A stretch of DNA of 64,000 nt from Planctomycetota bacterium (GCA_021805985.1 JAJZDN010000015.1:1-64000); one strand, 5' to 3'. Shown: positions 33,732 through 44,065, counted from the stretch's first letter. Notes: a model not told the origin generated them from the sequence alone. Program-made: numbers and translations.

Positions 33732-36700
33732 TGGGACTCCATGCTGAGAGTTTGTGCTACGGCGGCGAGTTTGGTACTCGCATATTCCTTGCTGGTATCA
33801 AGATTGCGGAATAAGCCGCCTTGGCGCTGAAATGGACAGATGCTTTTAAATTCACAAGTGGAACAGGGGATCAACTTTCCTATCTTATAAGGCGACGGGG
33901 CAATATTTCCATCTTGAATACCTTGAGCGATTGCGCGCATGGTCATTAAGCCAGATTCCAGCATGGCGGAAAATAATGGATGATCCAGTCCGTCATTGCG
34001 ACCGGCATGAGGCTCGCCGTTATTTTTTAGAGTTATTCTAAACCAGTCGCTGGAATTTCCAGCTTCAACCCGCGAATCCAGTGACGTAAGGGCCAGATTA
34101 TCAAATGGGCCGTTTGGTTTGCAGGTTTTATAATATGCTGGATCATTTGCATTTAGTGGCTCCTCGCCGGGAGCCGGTTGAACGGAGATTTCTGCGGGCC
34201 GCAACGGATAATAAAACGCGCCGATCGGATGCAACGTGCCAACGTCTGGGATAACCGCATTACGCACGGCCAACAGATACGCCACTAATTGTAAATCCAG
34301 GCCATGGACAAACTTCCCCAGATTGAATTTCTTGGCTCCAGACTTGTAATCCACCAGCAGGGCATTTCCCGTCGGGTCAAGATCGAGACGATCAATTTTG
34401 CCGCGCAATTCCAGCGACGCGTCGGCCCCATCTAATTTGACCGGGGGGAGAACCATTTCGGCTGAATCGGGGTTGGAAAAGGTGCCAAACCGCAATTCCG
34501 TTGCGGCGGGGCGGAAGTTATTGCCCTCTGCGGCGCGGCGTTGCGCTTCAAGGATGACCGCCAGTTGGCGATGCAGAGGCTTGGCAATGGCCTTGAGTTC
34601 CAACGCGTCGGCAATGGCCAAAGCAGAGAGATTTTCCGTACTTTCAGCAATCGCTCGCGATAAAGTTTCCTCAAAATCTTCCCGCCGGCAGTCCGGCCAC
34701 GCGAGCGCACCGCTGATGACAGCACGGTAAAACAGATCCAAGGCATGATGGTACATCAGGCCTAGACTGCGCGCGTCAACCTGCCATTCTAGTCGCTGCT
34801 GTAAATGCAGTGTATACCGGTAGAAATGCTGCAGCGGGCAAGCGGCATAGGTTTCCAGTTCACTGACACTTAATGCGGCCGCCCCGGACGCGAATCGGCC
34901 CAAGTGTTTCGGCAGCGGAGCGATAAGGCAGCGATTCTTTGAATCCATCGCATGTTGCCAGCGTTGAACAATGGCCGGATCGGTCTGTGCGTTAAGCCAC
35001 TGTTCCGCCGCCCGGGCTGCGTCTAAACGGACATCGTCCCTGGCCAGCAAAACCCAACGGATCAATTCATCCAATGCGGAAAAATCCGGCCAGTGTATGT
35101 CGGTGGATTCAAGGTGTTGAACCTGGACATCGGTAAACAGATCGCGCAAACGGGCTATATACACGCTCGGGGCCGTCTTGCGCCCTTGGGCGTCGGCGGC
35201 AGGATAGCTTATTAATAATTGTTCGGAGGGCCGTGTCATGGCGACATAATCAAAAAATGCGGCTTCTATAAAATCTTGCGAGGTATCGGCATTCAGTGCA
35301 TCACCGAATACCTGCTCAAGGCGTTGGCGATCGGCGTCGTTAATCATGCCATCTTCCGCGGTAGCTTTGGGCATCAGCGTTTCCAAGGCACCCATGATCA
35401 ACACAGCTTTTAATTCCGGATGACGGGAGCGCTGGGCGGAACTGATCAGGACTTGATCCACAGCCGGTGGAATAAGGCCAAGGGTTAAATTTTCAAGTAC
35501 GGTTTGCAACAATTCGAAGAATTCCGATGATGTTTGCGCATGTTCCAAGGGCACCTGGGTCATTTCATAGAGCATCTCGCCGCACTGCGACCAGACTTGC
35601 TGATGAATTTGCGCCTGTTCAACAGCGCCCTGGGCTGTTGACTGATCAATCCACTGTTCCATCACGGAGCCGACCTGCATGGATTCAAGTAGTGTGATCA
35701 GCGATTGTGCGTAGTGCGCAACAGGTCTTAATTGTTGGGGAGCGGAATGAAGAGCGATCCATGGCGCAAGCGCACGGTATAATTTGCTTCGTGCGGCATT
35801 GACTGACTTTAGAATTTTCGCTTCCAGCATGGTGGGGTGGTCATATTGGCTATCCGTAGGTAGTTGCTCCCACGTCCAATCGGATTTCAGCGTATCGCGC
35901 TCAATGCCTTGGGCAAGCAAATAGTTCTCCAGATTGTACGCATCGGAAGTGGTTATACCGGTCAAAGAAGTTTTTATAAGAGACAATAAATCTGCTCGGG
36001 CAAAATTATTGCGGACCAGAGCCATAAGAGCCTGTAAAAATTCCATGAGCGGATGAAATTTGAGATCCTGGCGTTCATCCAGAAAAAAGGGAATATTTAA
36101 GCTTGGAAAGATGGTATTGATCAACTTCTCATACATGGCCAGATCGCTGACGATTACCCCGATCTGGCGGTAGCGCATTCCGCCAGCGGCCATGAGCCGT
36201 ATTTTTCGCCCCGCACATAGCACTTCTTCTTCCGGTGAGGCGCAGGAAAGCAACATTACTGAATTGTGTGAAGGAACGGGTGGCGTTCGGTGCTGACGGC
36301 CGGTAGATAGTTGGGATTCCAAATGTGCCAGACCACCTGCGGGGGCAAAGCGGTGGGGCGTGTGCAAAAGTATTGGCTTGTTCACGGCCACGCCGGTTAA
36401 TTGAAATTGCCGCATGAGCCTTTGATATAACCGTTCAGTTCGGCGGAAAATGCCCAGGGGCGCCGGCACCGCCGACGGATCGGTGACGACCGGGCTGGCC
36501 GGATCAGCCAGCAGCGTAATGAACATGTTTTGCACGGAATTGGCCAGCAGAGCTAAAAGCCTAATTTCCATGACGCTCATGGAGCTAAACGCATCGACAT
36601 ATATATTGATGTTTTTGAGGCGGTTGTCATCGGCCAGAGCATTTTCAATAATTCCCGGCAGCCTCTCCCCGTCAACAGTGTTAACAGGCCTGACGTTGTC

Positions 36701-37231
36701 CCAGCTTTCCAATAACAATGCTAAATCGTGAAGTTTATCCGCCAGTACCCCCGCACCGACATAATCGCTGCCTTGGGCGGCACGGGGCCGCATTTGCTCG
36801 GCCGCCGCACGCAGGTCCTGCACGCTTTTTCCGGCTTGCATCATTTCTTTCAGCGTGCGATCCAGAGTTGCCAGGAACCCCGGCAAATGTGCTACCTGGC
36901 GATATGCGATCAGATTTTCCCGACATCCCTGCACCGCCCGAGCCAGCAACAGTTGGCGGCCTATCGGCGAGAGTTCGGGTCCCAACGGCAGGTGCAGTTC
37001 CTCGGCAAGAAACCGGCACAGTCGCCGAAATCCCACCACACGAATGCGAAAACTTCCCGCCATGGACTGCCCGGCGACAAGTCGTTGCTCGGACATGAAG
37101 TTGCCCTGTTCCGGTACCACCCAGAGCAACAGCGGCCCAAGTGGATCGGCTTGCGAGGCGGCAGAAAGTGCGTCAACGCAAAACCGCGTCTTGCCCGTTC
37201 CCGCCCGACCGATCACAAACTGAACCGCCAT
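33728..37231 (-). CDS. addB: AddB, helicase-nuclease subunit with Fe-S cluster
   Basis: A 1167-aa AddB subunit. The N-terminus has a Walker A (FVIGRAGTGKTRFCVDAL). The C-terminal nuclease contains GKIDRLDLDPTGNALLVDYK (metal Asp and D-x-K). The iron-sulfur Cys of AddB are visible as AACPLQHFYRY upstream of the nuclease and CSTCEFKSICPFQ at the end (C-x2-C-x5-C). Upstream partner of addA with an ATGA overlap; first gene of the pair. In AddAB this subunit provides the second nuclease and Chi recognition in studied species. Family divergence is large but the order and motifs are clear. Confidence 0.92.
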   Translation of the reverse strand: MAVQFVIGRAGTGKTRFCVDALSAASQADPLGPLLLWVVPEQGNFMSEQRLVAGQSMAGSFRIRVVGFRRLCRFLAEELHLPLGPELSPIGRQLLLARAVQGCRENLIAYRQVAHLPGFLATLDRTLKEMMQAGKSVQDLRAAAEQMRPRAAQGSDYVGAGVLADKLHDLALLLESWDNVRPVNTVDGERLPGIIENALADDNRLKNINIYVDAFSSMSVMEIRLLALLANSVQNMFITLLADPASPVVTDPSAVPAPLGIFRRTERLYQRLMRQFQLTGVAVNKPILLHTPHRFAPAGGLAHLESQLSTGRQHRTPPVPSHNSVMLLSCASPEEEVLCAGRKIRLMAAGGMRYRQIGVIVSDLAMYEKLINTIFPSLNIPFFLDERQDLKFHPLMEFLQALMALVRNNFARADLLSLIKTSLTGITTSDAYNLENYLLAQGIERDTLKSDWTWEQLPTDSQYDHPTMLEAKILKSVNAARSKLYRALAPWIALHSAPQQLRPVAHYAQSLITLLESMQVGSVMEQWIDQSTAQGAVEQAQIHQQVWSQCGEMLYEMTQVPLEHAQTSSEFFELLQTVLENLTLGLIPPAVDQVLISSAQRSRHPELKAVLIMGALETLMPKATAEDGMINDADRQRLEQVFGDALNADTSQDFIEAAFFDYVAMTRPSEQLLISYPAADAQGRKTAPSVYIARLRDLFTDVQVQHLESTDIHWPDFSALDELIRWVLLARDDVRLDAARAAEQWLNAQTDPAIVQRWQHAMDSKNRCLIAPLPKHLGRFASGAAALSVSELETYAACPLQHFYRYTLHLQQRLEWQVDARSLGLMYHHALDLFYRAVISGALAWPDCRREDFEETLSRAIAESTENLSALAIADALELKAIAKPLHRQLAVILEAQRRAAEGNNFRPAATELRFGTFSNPDSAEMVLPPVKLDGADASLELRGKIDRLDLDPTGNALLVDYKSGAKKFNLGKFVHGLDLQLVAYLLAVRNAVIPDVGTLHPIGAFYYPLRPAEISVQPAPGEEPLNANDPAYYKTCKPNGPFDNLALTSLDSRVEAGNSSDWFRITLKNNGEPHAGRNDGLDHPLFSAMLESGLMTMRAIAQGIQDGNIAPSPYKIGKLIPCSTCEFKSICPFQRQGGLFRNLDTSKEYASTKLAAVAQTLSMESQ

Positions 37232-37479
37232 AATAGTGTTCCCGTAGCACCCCAGTACACTTAACTATACTAATGGAAGACTACATACGGGACAACAACT
37301 GCCGAGGGTGGATGATGGCTGGTGATATGCAAATGCGATGTAAAAATTCTATAATGCTGACCCATGCGAAGGAGTCGCAAAAGCTGTTGCGTTGCGGTGT
37401 GCTTGCGGCCCAGTGGCGAAAGTAGTGAGTTGGCACCCCTGTGGACAGGCGCGTAAACAAGCCCATTAAGGACGGTTGA

Positions 37480-38214
37480 ATGGTCTCGCTGATGACGAAA
37501 CACGTTGGATTAAAAAGAAAGTTACGGGAGACCGCCGCGGCCCGGCGCAAACGTTGCGATCAGATTCTGGCGTTACTGAAAAAGATGTATCCGGATGCGC
37601 ATTGCGCATTGGACCATCATTCGCCACTAGAATTGCTGATCGCAACAATCCTTTCCGCTCAATGCACGGATGTACGCGTCAACATGGTTACGCCAGTGCT
37701 TTTTAAGCAATTTCCCGATGCGGCATCCCTGGCGGCGGCGGATATTTCACATCTTGAAGACATTATTAAAAGCACTGGATTTTTCCGGGCGAAAGCGAAG
37801 TCCATTCAGCAAACCGCCCGACATCTTATGGCGGCTCATGGCGGTGAGGTGCCCAGGTCCATGGAGGAGCTTACAGCGTTGCGGGGGGTAGGGCGCAAAA
37901 CAGCGAATGTGGTTTTGGGCAATGCGTTTGGCATGCAAATAGGCGTCGTGGTCGACACGCATGTGGGGCGACTGGCTCGGCGTTTGGGTTTGTCACAACA
38001 GGATGATCCGGAAAAAGTGGAGAAAGATTTGATGGCCTTAATTCCGCCTGGTGATTGGACGCTGGTTTCGCATCTGCTTATTGCGCATGGCCGCGCGGTG
38101 TGCGCAGCGCGAAAGCCCGCATGTGAAAAATGTCAGTTAGTCCAATTGTGTCCATCGGCGTTTCAAGCGGCTCGGCCGCCCCCAGATGCGCAGGTGCGCA
38201 AATCCAGCAGTTAG
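37480..38214 (+). CDS. nth: endonuclease III
   Basis: A 244-aa DNA glycosylase/AP lyase that removes oxidised pyrimidines. It has the helix-hairpin-helix with catalytic Lys (LRGVGRKTANVVLGNAF), the catalytic Asp in VVVDTHVGRLARRLG, and the 4Fe-4S loop CAARKPACEKCQLVQLC (C-x6-C-x2-C-x5-C). The N-terminus is about 20 residues longer than E. coli Nth and the C-terminus extends past the cluster. AAGGACG lies before the ATG at 37480. The 248 bp upstream, between divergent addB and nth, hold no gene. Confidence 0.95.
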   Translation: MVSLMTKHVGLKRKLRETAAARRKRCDQILALLKKMYPDAHCALDHHSPLELLIATILSAQCTDVRVNMVTPVLFKQFPDAASLAAADISHLEDIIKSTGFFRAKAKSIQQTARHLMAAHGGEVPRSMEELTALRGVGRKTANVVLGNAFGMQIGVVVDTHVGRLARRLGLSQQDDPEKVEKDLMALIPPGDWTLVSHLLIAHGRAVCAARKPACEKCQLVQLCPSAFQAARPPPDAQVRKSSS

Positions 38215-38335
38215 AGAGCTTCTCGATCTGCTGCTGTACTGCCAACGCTTTACCAGTATAGAATCTTTATGTGGAAGTGCCGTGCTCTGGAAAATCATTT
38301 CCTGAGAATAGCGATCGGCGCTGTTGGATGCGACT

Positions 38336-39091
38336 ATGCCTGAAGTAGAATATCTTGAACTGATGCTTGATCGCTTACCCGAAGCGTTTGACGGTATACG
38401 CATTTTGCACCTCTCTGACCTGCACATTACAGAATGGACCGCCGAGTTGCAGCATTGGAGCGATCAGATTGCCCCGCTGACACCTGATCTGGCCGTCATC
38501 ACGGGGGATCTGGGCCACCAGAGTTGGAAATGGAAAAAGACGCTGCCTAACGTTCAGCGTCTGATTTCTGCCATTCATGCGCCGTTGGGAACATACTTTA
38601 TTCTCGGGAATCATGATTCGCTGGAGTTGGGACCGGCGCTGGCGGCTGGGGGAGCGGTGATGCTGGAAAACGAATCGGTCATTATTGAACGCGGTGGCCA
38701 ACGCCTGGCGCTAATTGGCGTGGCCCAGCATCGGCGCAGCGACACAGATATTCCTGCCGCACTGCGCAACGTTCAGAGCACCGACTTTAAACTTATGCTG
38801 TTGCATTATCCGGATCTTATCCATTCTGCGGCTGCGGCGGGGGTGGATGTGTGTCTGGCGGGTCATACGCATGGCGGGCAGATATGTTACCCGGATGGAA
38901 GTCCCATCATCGGGCATGATGTGCTGCCGGCGAATATGTGCACCGGATTAAATCGCATTGCCGATACGTGGCTAATCGTCAATCGGGGCATTGGCAAGGC
39001 CGGATTGCGCCTTCGTTTGTTCTGTCCGCCGCAGGTGATGATGCTGACACTGCGAACCCGACGGGGGAATTCAGCGGAGTTTATTGCTTAG
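38336..39091 (+). CDS. metallophosphoesterase (YaeI/YkuE-like)
   Basis: A 251-aa calcineurin-type phosphoesterase. All metal motifs are in order: LHLSDLHI (D-x-H), VITGDLGH (G-D), LGNHDS (G-N-H-D), LLHYPDL (H) and LAGHTHGGQ (G-H-x-H). It resembles YaeI-type phosphodiesterases, which often carry an N-terminal membrane helix; here none is present and the frame closes just upstream. The start is uncertain: ATG 38336 or TTG 38324, neither with a clear site. The substrate is unknown. Confidence 0.85.
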   Translation: MPEVEYLELMLDRLPEAFDGIRILHLSDLHITEWTAELQHWSDQIAPLTPDLAVITGDLGHQSWKWKKTLPNVQRLISAIHAPLGTYFILGNHDSLELGPALAAGGAVMLENESVIIERGGQRLALIGVAQHRRSDTDIPAALRNVQSTDFKLMLLHYPDLIHSAAAAGVDVCLAGHTHGGQICYPDGSPIIGHDVLPANMCTGLNRIADTWLIVNRGIGKAGLRLRLFCPPQVMMLTLRTRRGNSAEFIA

Positions 39092-39192
39092 GTCAAGCTG
39101 CAAGTTTAAACGCTGAGGGTTGACGCTGGGAGTTGACTTGCAAAAATGCCAAACCGGGATCAATATACCTTTGTAGATGTGGAAGTCCTGTT

Positions 39193-40383
39193 ATGATCGT
39201 CTCGGCTCTGAAAGAAACTTTTCCCGGCGAACAAATGGTAGCGCTTACCCCAGCGGCAGCCGCCGCTCTGGTGAAGCAGGGAATGGAAGTTCGCATTCAA
39301 GCTGGGGCAGGCGTGGCGGCATCCTTTCCCGATGCGGCTTATGCCAAGGCCGGGGCAACGGTCGTGCCCGATCGCATAACCTTGCTGCGGCAGACGGATA
39401 TTCTCGTTCAGGTACATGCGTTAGGTTCCAATAGTTCCGCGGCCCGTGCGGATATGGCGGAACTGAAGCGTGGCGTGGTGATCATTGCATTTGCGGATCC
39501 TTTGACCGACAAGTCCGCCATGCAGGCGTTGTCACAATATGCTGTGACGCTCCTGGCGATGGAACTGGTGCCGCGCATTACCCGTGCACAGAGTATGGAT
39601 GCTCTTTCCTCCATGGCCAGTCTCGCCGGGTACAAGGCGGTGTTGATCGCGGCAGAAAAACTGGGAAAAATATTCCCCATGATGATTACCGCAGCCGGCA
39701 CAATCACCCCGGCAAAGGTGTTTGTGATCGGAGCCGGCGTGGCGGGGCTGCAGGCCATTGCGACGGCCCGACGGCTTGGTGCGCAAGTCAGTGCGTTTGA
39801 CGTTCGGCCTGCGGTCAAAGAGCAGGTGCAAAGCTTGGGTGCCCGATTCATCGAGTTGCCCATGCAGGCCGCTGAAGCGCAAACTCCTGCCGGTTACGCT
39901 CGGCAACAGACCGCTGAAGAGCAACAGCGGCAGCGCGAATTAATGGCGCGGAGCGTCAGTGAGGCGGATATCGTCATAGCCACAGCCGCGGTACCGGGGA
40001 AAAAAGCGCCGATTCTGATCTCTGAAGACATGGTTACCGGAATGGAGGCCGGCTCCATTATTGTTGATCTGGCAGCCTCACGCGGAGGCAATTGTTCCCT
40101 GACCCGCCCGGATGAAGTGGTTGTGCATCAGGGCGTAGCAATTCTGGGGCCGACGAATCTCACCGCGTCACTGCCGATTCACGCCAGTCAAATGTATGCC
40201 AACAATATTGTTAATGTATTAAAGCATCTGGTCAAAAACGGGCAATGCCTTCTGGATATGCAGGATCAAATTACGCGCGATATGCTGGTCATGCGGGAAG
40301 GCGTCATTCTTAACCCGCGTGTGCGTGAGCTCCTGAACCTGCCGGTGCTGGAATCACCGGATGCTGCGGTCGGCACGGGCTAA
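39193..40383 (+). CDS. pntAA: NAD(P) transhydrogenase, alpha subunit part 1
   Basis: A 396-aa NAD(H)-binding subunit (domain I) of the proton-translocating transhydrogenase, which makes NADPH from NADH using the proton gradient. It has the AlaDH/PNT N-terminus (VSALKETFPGEQMVALTPAA), SMDALSSMASLAGYKAVLIA, the NAD-binding VFVIGAGVAGLQAIATAR and IIVDLAASRGGNCSLT. The ATG at 39193 is set by homology and a GGAAG upstream. The absence of membrane segments shows this is the split, Rhodospirillum-type form with separate alpha-1, alpha-2 and beta genes, all present here. Confidence 0.95.
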   Translation: MIVSALKETFPGEQMVALTPAAAAALVKQGMEVRIQAGAGVAASFPDAAYAKAGATVVPDRITLLRQTDILVQVHALGSNSSAARADMAELKRGVVIIAFADPLTDKSAMQALSQYAVTLLAMELVPRITRAQSMDALSSMASLAGYKAVLIAAEKLGKIFPMMITAAGTITPAKVFVIGAGVAGLQAIATARRLGAQVSAFDVRPAVKEQVQSLGARFIELPMQAAEAQTPAGYARQQTAEEQQRQRELMARSVSEADIVIATAAVPGKKAPILISEDMVTGMEAGSIIVDLAASRGGNCSLTRPDEVVVHQGVAILGPTNLTASLPIHASQMYANNIVNVLKHLVKNGQCLLDMQDQITRDMLVMREGVILNPRVRELLNLPVLESPDAAVGTG

Positions 40384-40473
40384 GCGATCGGACCGGAACT
40401 GAGCGTGCGGCACAGAAAGCCGCGGGAGCGGGCGCGTAAAATAGGCAATGATTGCTTTGTTGGAGATACATGT

Positions 40474-40767
40474 ATGAATCCATCTTTGGAATCCAATTTG
40501 TTTGTCTTCGCGCTGGCGGCGTTTCTGGGCTATGAAGTGGTGCGGCGCGTTTCGCCTCAGCTTCACACTCCTTTGATGTCGCTGACCAATGCGATCTCGG
40601 CAATTTCCGTGGTCGGAGCCATTGTTGTTACCGGTGCGGGGCACAATACTACCATGGTCGTGGTGCTGGGTACCATTGCGGTGACGGCTTCGATGATCAA
40701 TGTGGTGGGAGGCTTTTTAATGACTGATCGTATGCTCAAGATGTTTAAGAAGCGCAAATCGCAGTGA
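40474..40767 (+). CDS. pntAB: NAD(P) transhydrogenase, alpha subunit part 2
   Basis: A 97-aa membrane subunit (part of domain II) of the transhydrogenase. Three hydrophobic helices are visible: [34 protein letters not shown] and [20 protein letters not shown] followed by [30 protein letters not shown] is the conserved family block. GGAGAT precedes ATG 40474. It sits between pntAA and pntB in one operon. Confidence 0.95.
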   Translation: MNPSLESNLFVFALAAFLGYEVVRRVSPQLHTPLMSLTNAISAISVVGAIVVTGAGHNTTMVVVLGTIAVTASMINVVGGFLMTDRMLKMFKKRKSQ

Positions 40768-40818
40768 TCTCAACGCCTGCTTTTCGGTTGCTTAAACCTC
40801 TAGCCATGGGAGCACCTT

Positions 40819-42261
40819 GTGATAAGGTCCTATTTACCTGTAACGATCATCGCCGCAACGGCCAAGTTCTTACCCCATCGCCAAGTCATGCCTGCTTATG
40901 TCATTTTGATTTATCTGGCGGCGGCCATGCTTTTTGCGCTGTCTTTGAAGTGGCTAAGCAGCCCCAAAACCGCGCGATGGGGTGTGCTGGCGGGAGAAAT
41001 TGGCATGGCTGCCGCGATTATTGCCACGCTTTTTCTTCCGGAAGTCCGGCATTATGACTGGATTTTCATCGCCTTCGCCATCGCCATTGCGGCAGCGCTT
41101 CCCATGGCCTTATTAATCCCCATGACCGCTGTTCCGCAACAGATTGCATTGTTTCATGCCTTTGGAGCCTTGGCGGCGGCACTGGTGGGAACCGCCGAAT
41201 ATTACGCCCACGGGACATCATTGGGAACATCCACACTTGTTGCCATCGGGTTTGAATCGCTTCTGGGCTACCTGACATTTACCGGCAGTCTTGTGGCGGC
41301 GGGAAAGCTGCAGGAAATCCTGCCCACGCAGCCCATGCATTATCCGTTTCAGAATGTCGCCAGTATTTCCGTATTGGCCGCCTCTGTCATTGCCGGAGCC
41401 ATGGTGGTGGTAATTCCCGCCAACCCGCTAGTTTTTCCGATTTTTATTGCCCAGTGTCTGCTGTTTGGAGTGATGCTGATTCTGCCGATCGGCGGCGGCG
41501 ATATGCCCACGGTTATCGCACTACTTAATAGCTATGCCGGCTTATCCGCCTCCGCCATGGGATTTGTCTTGAACAATAAACTCTTGATCATTGGTGGCGC
41601 TTTGGAAGGATCCTCAGGCTTCATCCTGGCAATGATCATGTGCAAAGCGATGAACCGCTCTTTCATTAATGTGCTTTTTGGTCAGGTGCAAGCCGGCAAG
41701 GCCACCAAATCTGATGATATTTACGGCGGAAATATTAAAAGCGTCAACGCCGAAGAAGTCGCGGCCATCTTGGACGGTGCCCGGCGTGTGGCCATTGTCC
41801 CAGGATATGGTCTGGCGGTGGCACAAGCACAACACGCCGTGGGGCAGCTATTTGAGCTATTGGAATCACGCTCGGTGGATGTGCAATTCGGTATTCATCC
41901 AGTCGCCGGGCGCATGCCGGGACATATGAATGTGCTCTTGGCGGAGGCCAATATTCCCTATGATCATCTCATGGAAATGGATCGGATCAATCCGGAATTT
42001 GAAAACATGGATGTGGTCATCGTCAACGGTGCCAATGATGTGGTAAATCCTGATGCGCGTGATAATCCCAACAGCCCGATCGCGGGCATGCCGATTTTGA
42101 ATGTGGATAAAGCCGGCACAGTCATTGTGATTAAGCGTAGCCTGAGTTCAGGTTTTGCCGGCATTCCCAATCCGCTATTTGCCGCCAAAAACTGTCTGAT
42201 GTATTTCGCGGACGGCAAGAAAGCCGTGCTCGACATCATCGCCGAGTTGGAAAAATTGTAA
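40819..42261 (+). CDS. pntB: NAD(P) transhydrogenase, beta subunit
   Basis: A 480-aa subunit with about nine membrane helices (domain II) and a C-terminal NADP-binding domain III. The latter shows GYGLAVAQAQHAVGQL, FGIHPVAGRMPGHMNVLLAE, VVIVNGANDVVNPDA and KRSLSSGFAGIPNPLF, all highly conserved. The GTG at 40819 has GGGAG upstream, but homologues start near an ATG at 40888, with a membrane helix at once; the first 23 residues may not be native. It completes the pnt operon. Confidence 0.95.
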   Translation: MIRSYLPVTIIAATAKFLPHRQVMPAYVILIYLAAAMLFALSLKWLSSPKTARWGVLAGEIGMAAAIIATLFLPEVRHYDWIFIAFAIAIAAALPMALLIPMTAVPQQIALFHAFGALAAALVGTAEYYAHGTSLGTSTLVAIGFESLLGYLTFTGSLVAAGKLQEILPTQPMHYPFQNVASISVLAASVIAGAMVVVIPANPLVFPIFIAQCLLFGVMLILPIGGGDMPTVIALLNSYAGLSASAMGFVLNNKLLIIGGALEGSSGFILAMIMCKAMNRSFINVLFGQVQAGKATKSDDIYGGNIKSVNAEEVAAILDGARRVAIVPGYGLAVAQAQHAVGQLFELLESRSVDVQFGIHPVAGRMPGHMNVLLAEANIPYDHLMEMDRINPEFENMDVVIVNGANDVVNPDARDNPNSPIAGMPILNVDKAGTVIVIKRSLSSGFAGIPNPLFAAKNCLMYFADGKKAVLDIIAELEKL

Positions 42262-42437
42262 AAGACACCTGATCTGCGAGGCAACGATGTGCATCAGATT
42301 TTGTATGGCGTGGAAAAACTCATCTAACAGATTGTCCGGGAAATTGCGATACTCCCTGTCAACTGGTCGCTTACGCGGCCGACCATCGATCTGGCCTGAT
42401 ACCCTTCCGCTGGGGTTCTATGGGGTAATCCTCTTTT

Positions 42438-42773
42438 TTAAATGATCACCGTGGCCTGGCATTCATCACAGCGGTCTCTCCCCGTGGCACGGTTACATTC
42501 ACCCATGGCGACCAGATATGCGTATGGGCCAGCTTTACGCGGACACGATACACGCCGCTCACGCTCATGTCGTACTTGCAACTCAAGTTGATCCTTGTGC
42601 CCAATGATGCGAGTTCTGACATTAAAAAATCCGTCTCGAATCAGGGACGCGACTTTCGTCGGCTTGACGATCATATAGTTGGGATGACCTATAGGTATTC
42701 CCGGCGGGAGGGTATAAACGACCAAACCGTACTTCGTGGTTGCACGCACAACGTATAATCCAGGCAATGTCAT
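42438..42773 (-). CDS. hypothetical 111-aa protein
   Basis: A 111-aa frame downstream of dusB on the same strand. The N-terminal part is beta-rich (LYVVRATTKYGLVVYTLPPG) and the C-terminus is Cys/Arg-rich (ECNRATGRDRCDECQATVII), with possible metal-binding Cys at C-x8-C-x2-C. No clear ribosome site, family or partner. Coding potential is moderate. Confidence 0.4.
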   Translation of the reverse strand: MTLPGLYVVRATTKYGLVVYTLPPGIPIGHPNYMIVKPTKVASLIRDGFFNVRTRIIGHKDQLELQVRHERERRVSCPRKAGPYAYLVAMGECNRATGRDRCDECQATVII

Positions 42774-42857
42774 ATCAAGGTATCGGCCAACATAGATGGC
42801 CGTGTACCTTGGATTTAAATTCGGTGCCGTGAAAGGAAAGTTTTTGGTTCAGTCTCG

Positions 42858-43940
42858 TCAGGCGGCCAAATGTTCTGATTCATCCGTGTTTGCCGATGTA
42901 TCGGAAAAGTGCGGATTAGCCAAATCCCATTGTGCTCGCCAGGCAAGAAAGTTATCAACGGCAGCCTCAAAATCTTCCACGGAATCAATGACGCGCATCG
43001 CATCACGCAATAGTCGACATGGATTCATGTGCTTGGCATACCAGCTCACGCGCTTGCGAAATTCAAGAATCGCCACACGCTGATTGCGGAAGCGGATCAT
43101 GTTGTAAAAATGATCCCGCATATATTGGCACTTTTGCTGAATCGTCGGCGGCGGCAGAAGTACGCCCGTCTGCAAATAAGTTTGCACATCGCGAAGCACC
43201 CAGGGTGCCGCCAGCGCCGCCCGCCCAATCATCACGCCAGCACAGCCTGTGACGTTTATCATCTGCTTGGCATCCTGGGCGGTGCGGATATCGCCATTGC
43301 CGATAATTGGAATTTTATCCACAGCCGCCACCACCGCGGCAATGCCATCCAACCGCACCGTGCCATGAAATCTCATTTCCGTGGTACGGCCATGCACAGT
43401 TACAGCCGCAATTCCCACCTGTTCCAGACGATTGGCCAGAAACGGGGCTACCAGCCGATGGTCGTCCCACCCTAATCGCACTTTTGCCGTGACCGGAATA
43501 TGGGGTACCGCCCGCACCACGCGTTGAGCCATATCCAGCGTGCGGGGGATGTTGCATAATAAGGCTGATCCGCCGTCGCGTTTGGTGATTTTATCCACCG
43601 GGCAACCCATGTTGATATCGATAATATTGGCACCATGATCTGCCGCCCATTTCGCAGCGTCACACAGGCGTTGAGGATCAGCGCCATAAAGCTGCATGGA
43701 AAGCGGAGAATCTTCCGGGCAGGTAGCGGCCAATTCCATGGAACGCTTGTTTTCCCGCAGCACGCCTTCGGGGCATAACAAATCGGTACACGCCAGAGCA
43801 ACGCCGCCGCAGGATCGCGCCACCAGCCGAAATGATACATCGCAGTAACCGGCAATCGGTGCCAGCAACACATTGCCGGCAAGTTGCACATTACCAATGT
43901 GCAGGGGCGGCGGAGCAATCCATGTTGAGACCTCTTCCAT
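42858..43940 (-). CDS. dusB: tRNA-dihydrouridine synthase
   Basis: An FMN-dependent enzyme that reduces uridine to dihydrouridine in the tRNA D-loop. The 360-aa TIM barrel shows NVLLAPIAGYCDVSFRLVAR (FMN strand), LYGADPQRLCDAAKWAADHG, IDINMGCPVDKITKRDGGSA (catalytic Cys in the N-M-G-C-P-V motif), VTVHGRTTEMRFHG, PIIGNGDI and VMIGRAALAAPW. It is closest to the DusB/NifR3 group. ATG 43940 is preferred over TTG 43949, which lies inside the -10 box. The C-terminus has an acidic tail. Confidence 0.94.
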   Translation of the reverse strand: MEEVSTWIAPPPLHIGNVQLAGNVLLAPIAGYCDVSFRLVARSCGGVALACTDLLCPEGVLRENKRSMELAATCPEDSPLSMQLYGADPQRLCDAAKWAADHGANIIDINMGCPVDKITKRDGGSALLCNIPRTLDMAQRVVRAVPHIPVTAKVRLGWDDHRLVAPFLANRLEQVGIAAVTVHGRTTEMRFHGTVRLDGIAAVVAAVDKIPIIGNGDIRTAQDAKQMINVTGCAGVMIGRAALAAPWVLRDVQTYLQTGVLLPPPTIQQKCQYMRDHFYNMIRFRNQRVAILEFRKRVSWYAKHMNPCRLLRDAMRVIDSVEDFEAAVDNFLAWRAQWDLANPHFSDTSANTDESEHLAA

Positions 43941-43948
43941 AGAATACA

Positions 43949-43977
43949 ATTATAACCGTTGACAGGCCGCCTGTCCG
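43949..43977 (-). promoter_or_regulatory. dusB promoter, leaderless type
   Basis: On the minus strand CGGACA (43977-43972), a 17-bp spacer and TATAAT (43954-43949) lie eight bases before the dusB ATG. Transcription should start at or next to the codon. No ribosome site is present. Confidence 0.5.
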
Positions 43978-44065
43978 GGCAATGGGCACGTAATGGGCTG
44001 GCGTTTGGTGGAATCCGGGATTATGTGTACACTTATACGCTGGTCATTGATGTGAGGATTTAATT

